Part shown: piece by piece, positions 6,405 through 6,948 of the stretch | Position numbering within the stretch: position 1 is the first letter of the stretch | How the letters are laid out: each line of letters starts with the position of its first letter | Origin: Clostridia bacterium | GTDB lineage: Bacteria > Bacillota > Clostridia > Christensenellales > UBA1242 | Direction of reading: 5' to 3' | DNA length: 6,948 bases | NCBI GenBank assembly: GCA_017537515.1 | Contig: JAFYKO010000062.1 | Coordinates: forward strand, 1 to 6,948 | Notes under the pieces: generated by a model | The model's input: only the letters and a program-made list of their open reading frames with translations | Told to the model about the DNA's origin: nothing | Database searches by the model: none | Translations under genes and position numbers: made by a program

Positions 6405-6420
6405 TATCAATATATTGATA
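6405..6420. promoter_or_regulatory. Perfect 16-bp palindrome, candidate operator
   Basis: TATCAATATATTGATA is its own reverse complement and is flanked by T-runs on both sides. It lies between the -10 of the surface-protein promoter (6429-6434) and that gene's Shine-Dalgarno site (6397-6400), across or just after the predicted transcription start near 6422. A bound dimer there would block transcription. The divergent XRE-type gene at 6492 is the natural candidate regulator. A short RNA hairpin is the alternative reading. Confidence 0.6.
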
Positions 6421-6428
6421 TTTTTATA

Positions 6429-6457
6429 ATTTTAACCATAATTTATTGAAAAGTCAA
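6429..6457 (-). promoter_or_regulatory. Promoter of the surface-protein gene
   Basis: On the minus strand: -35 TTGACT (6452-6457), a 17-base spacer and -10 TAAAAT (6429-6434). The expected start is near 6422, at the edge of the 16-bp palindrome. The leader to the ATG is about 33 bases and holds a good GGAG. Confidence 0.75.
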
Positions 6458-6491
6458 GCAATTTTTTTATTTTTTTCTACAATATATAAAT

Positions 6492-6810
6492 ATGTTTAGT
6501 AAAAATTTAAAAAGGTTGAGATTGGAAAAAGGGTTAACGCAAGTCCAACTTGCTAAATCTGTTGGCGTTGGACAAAGTACGTTGAACTATTGGGAAAATG
6601 GAAAAAGCGATATTACTTCATTTTTATCTTGTAAAGTTATGCACAACTCTCAAAGTAAGTGCCGACGAACTTTTAGGAATTGACCCTATGCCTGCCACCT
6701 CTGAAGAAATTATTGAAATTTCAGGAATTTTGAACCAACTCGGCAAAGAGGACCAAAAAAATTGTGTTGCGGTTGTGAAAACATTTTTAAATCATAAACA
6801 ACTGGGTTAA
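6492..6810 (+). pseudogene. XRE-family helix-turn-helix regulator broken by a one-base frameshift
   Basis: The first frame (6492-6683) begins with a typical Cro/C1 helix-turn-helix: LKRLRLEKGLTQVQLAKSVG and then STLNYWENGKSDIT (to residue 42), and soon becomes unlike the family. The frame one base on continues exactly where the family should: KLCTTLKVSADELLG, then a polar C-terminal tail to a stop at 6808-6810. Removing one T from the T5 run at 6621-6625 joins them as SDITSFYLVKLC and restores the 24-residue spacing from GK to LLG that I expect for this family, giving a 105-residue protein. It may be a real mutation, phase-variable slippage in the T-run, or a sequencing/assembly error. The C-terminal half retains good family sequence, so the damage is recent or artificial. 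No Shine-Dalgarno site precedes the ATG; a TACAAT box at 6478-6483 suggests a nearly leaderless transcript. It probably regulates itself and the divergent surface gene. Confidence 0.85.
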
Positions 6811-6830
6811 TCTAACGATAAAATCATTAT

Positions 6831-6866
6831 TTTAAGATATTTTTTGTAATATCTTAAACTTTTTTT
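6831..6866 (+). terminator. AT-rich terminator after the XRE gene
   Basis: Arms TTTAAGATAT (6831-6840) and ATATCTTAAA (6849-6858) pair perfectly over 10 bp (11 with 6841-6848), and are followed by C and T7 (6860-6866). Only one G-C pair is present, so the stem is weak, but its placement 20 bases after the stop codon fits a terminator. Confidence 0.6.
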
Positions 6867-6897
6867 GTTATTTTTAAAAAAAATGTCATTTTTTGTT

Positions 6898-6925
6898 TTG
6901 ATTTTTTAACTTTTTAGGTTATAAT
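6898..6925 (+). promoter_or_regulatory. Promoter at the right edge
   Basis: -35 TTGATT (6898-6903), a 16-base spacer and a perfect -10 TATAAT (6920-6925). It follows the XRE terminator and points out of the window. The expected transcription start is near 6932. Confidence 0.6.
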
Positions 6926-6934
6926 AATACTATT

Positions 6935-6948
6935 ATGAAAATAATCCC
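6935..6948 (+). CDS. Possible start of a gene running off the window
   Basis: An ATG at 6935 (reading MKII) lies 9 bases after a perfect -10 box and a few bases past the predicted transcription start, with no Shine-Dalgarno site. If real, the message is leaderless or nearly so. Only four codons are visible, so nothing can be said about its product. Confidence 0.3.

Noticed and set aside
6884..6900. Similarity between 6884-6900 and 1652-1669 (TG-W-CATTTTTTG-like) upstream of two promoters
   Set aside because: Mostly T-runs with an indel; expected by chance at this base composition.
1..6948. Mobile element, prophage, CRISPR array or tRNA
   Set aside because: No transposase or integrase, no spaced direct repeats and no cloverleaf-like sequence were seen on either strand.

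Overview
This AT-rich window uses the standard code (TGA stops, TGG for Trp), Shine-Dalgarno sites of the AAGGAG type and sigma-A-like promoters (TTGACA/TTTACA-N17-TATAAT). The gene families (GlmM, a YnbB-type PLP protein, PnuC, a small PH-domain protein, an InlB-B-repeat surface protein, an XRE regulator) point to a low-GC Bacillota, probably an uncultured Clostridia-like gut lineage. That placement is inferred from composition and gene style, not from a marker gene.

Layout, left to right. (1) 1-1593: three tandem stem-loops, then glmM on the minus strand. This phosphoglucosamine mutase of cell-wall precursor synthesis carries an N-terminal extension resembling part of the GlmU beta-helix. 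(2) 1673-2926: a plus-strand unit with a strong extended -10 promoter, a 127-residue soluble bacterial PH-domain protein, a terminator-like hairpin, and a 253-residue protein I do not recognise. (3) 2925-4212: a bidirectional terminator shared with a convergent minus-strand YnbB/methionine-gamma-lyase-family gene, in which His occupies the position of the expected PLP lysine. (4) 4254-5214: back-to-back divergent promoters, then pnuC (vitamin/NAD-precursor transporter) on the plus strand with a consensus promoter and a terminator-like hairpin in its leader. (5) 5214-6457: another bidirectional terminator and a minus-strand, membrane-anchored surface protein with one InlB-B/Listeria-Bacteroides repeat. 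(6) 6405-6934: a perfect 16-bp palindrome in the divergent control region, then an XRE-type regulator whose frame is broken by one extra base in a T5 run, an AT-rich terminator, and a promoter that appears to start a new gene at the right edge.

The genes do not form one pathway. glmM, ynbB and pnuC are core metabolic or transport genes, each under its own promoter. The surface-protein/XRE pair looks like a small accessory regulatory module: the palindrome lies at the predicted transcription start of the surface gene, and the regulator is divergently encoded and apparently frameshifted. I see no RNA genes, CRISPR array, insertion sequence or phage genes. No gene-free stretch exceeds 300 bases. 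The most notable points are the K-to-H change in the YnbB-like protein, the GlmU-like cap on GlmM, the frameshifted regulator with its candidate operator, and two terminator-like hairpins placed directly upstream of plus-strand genes.
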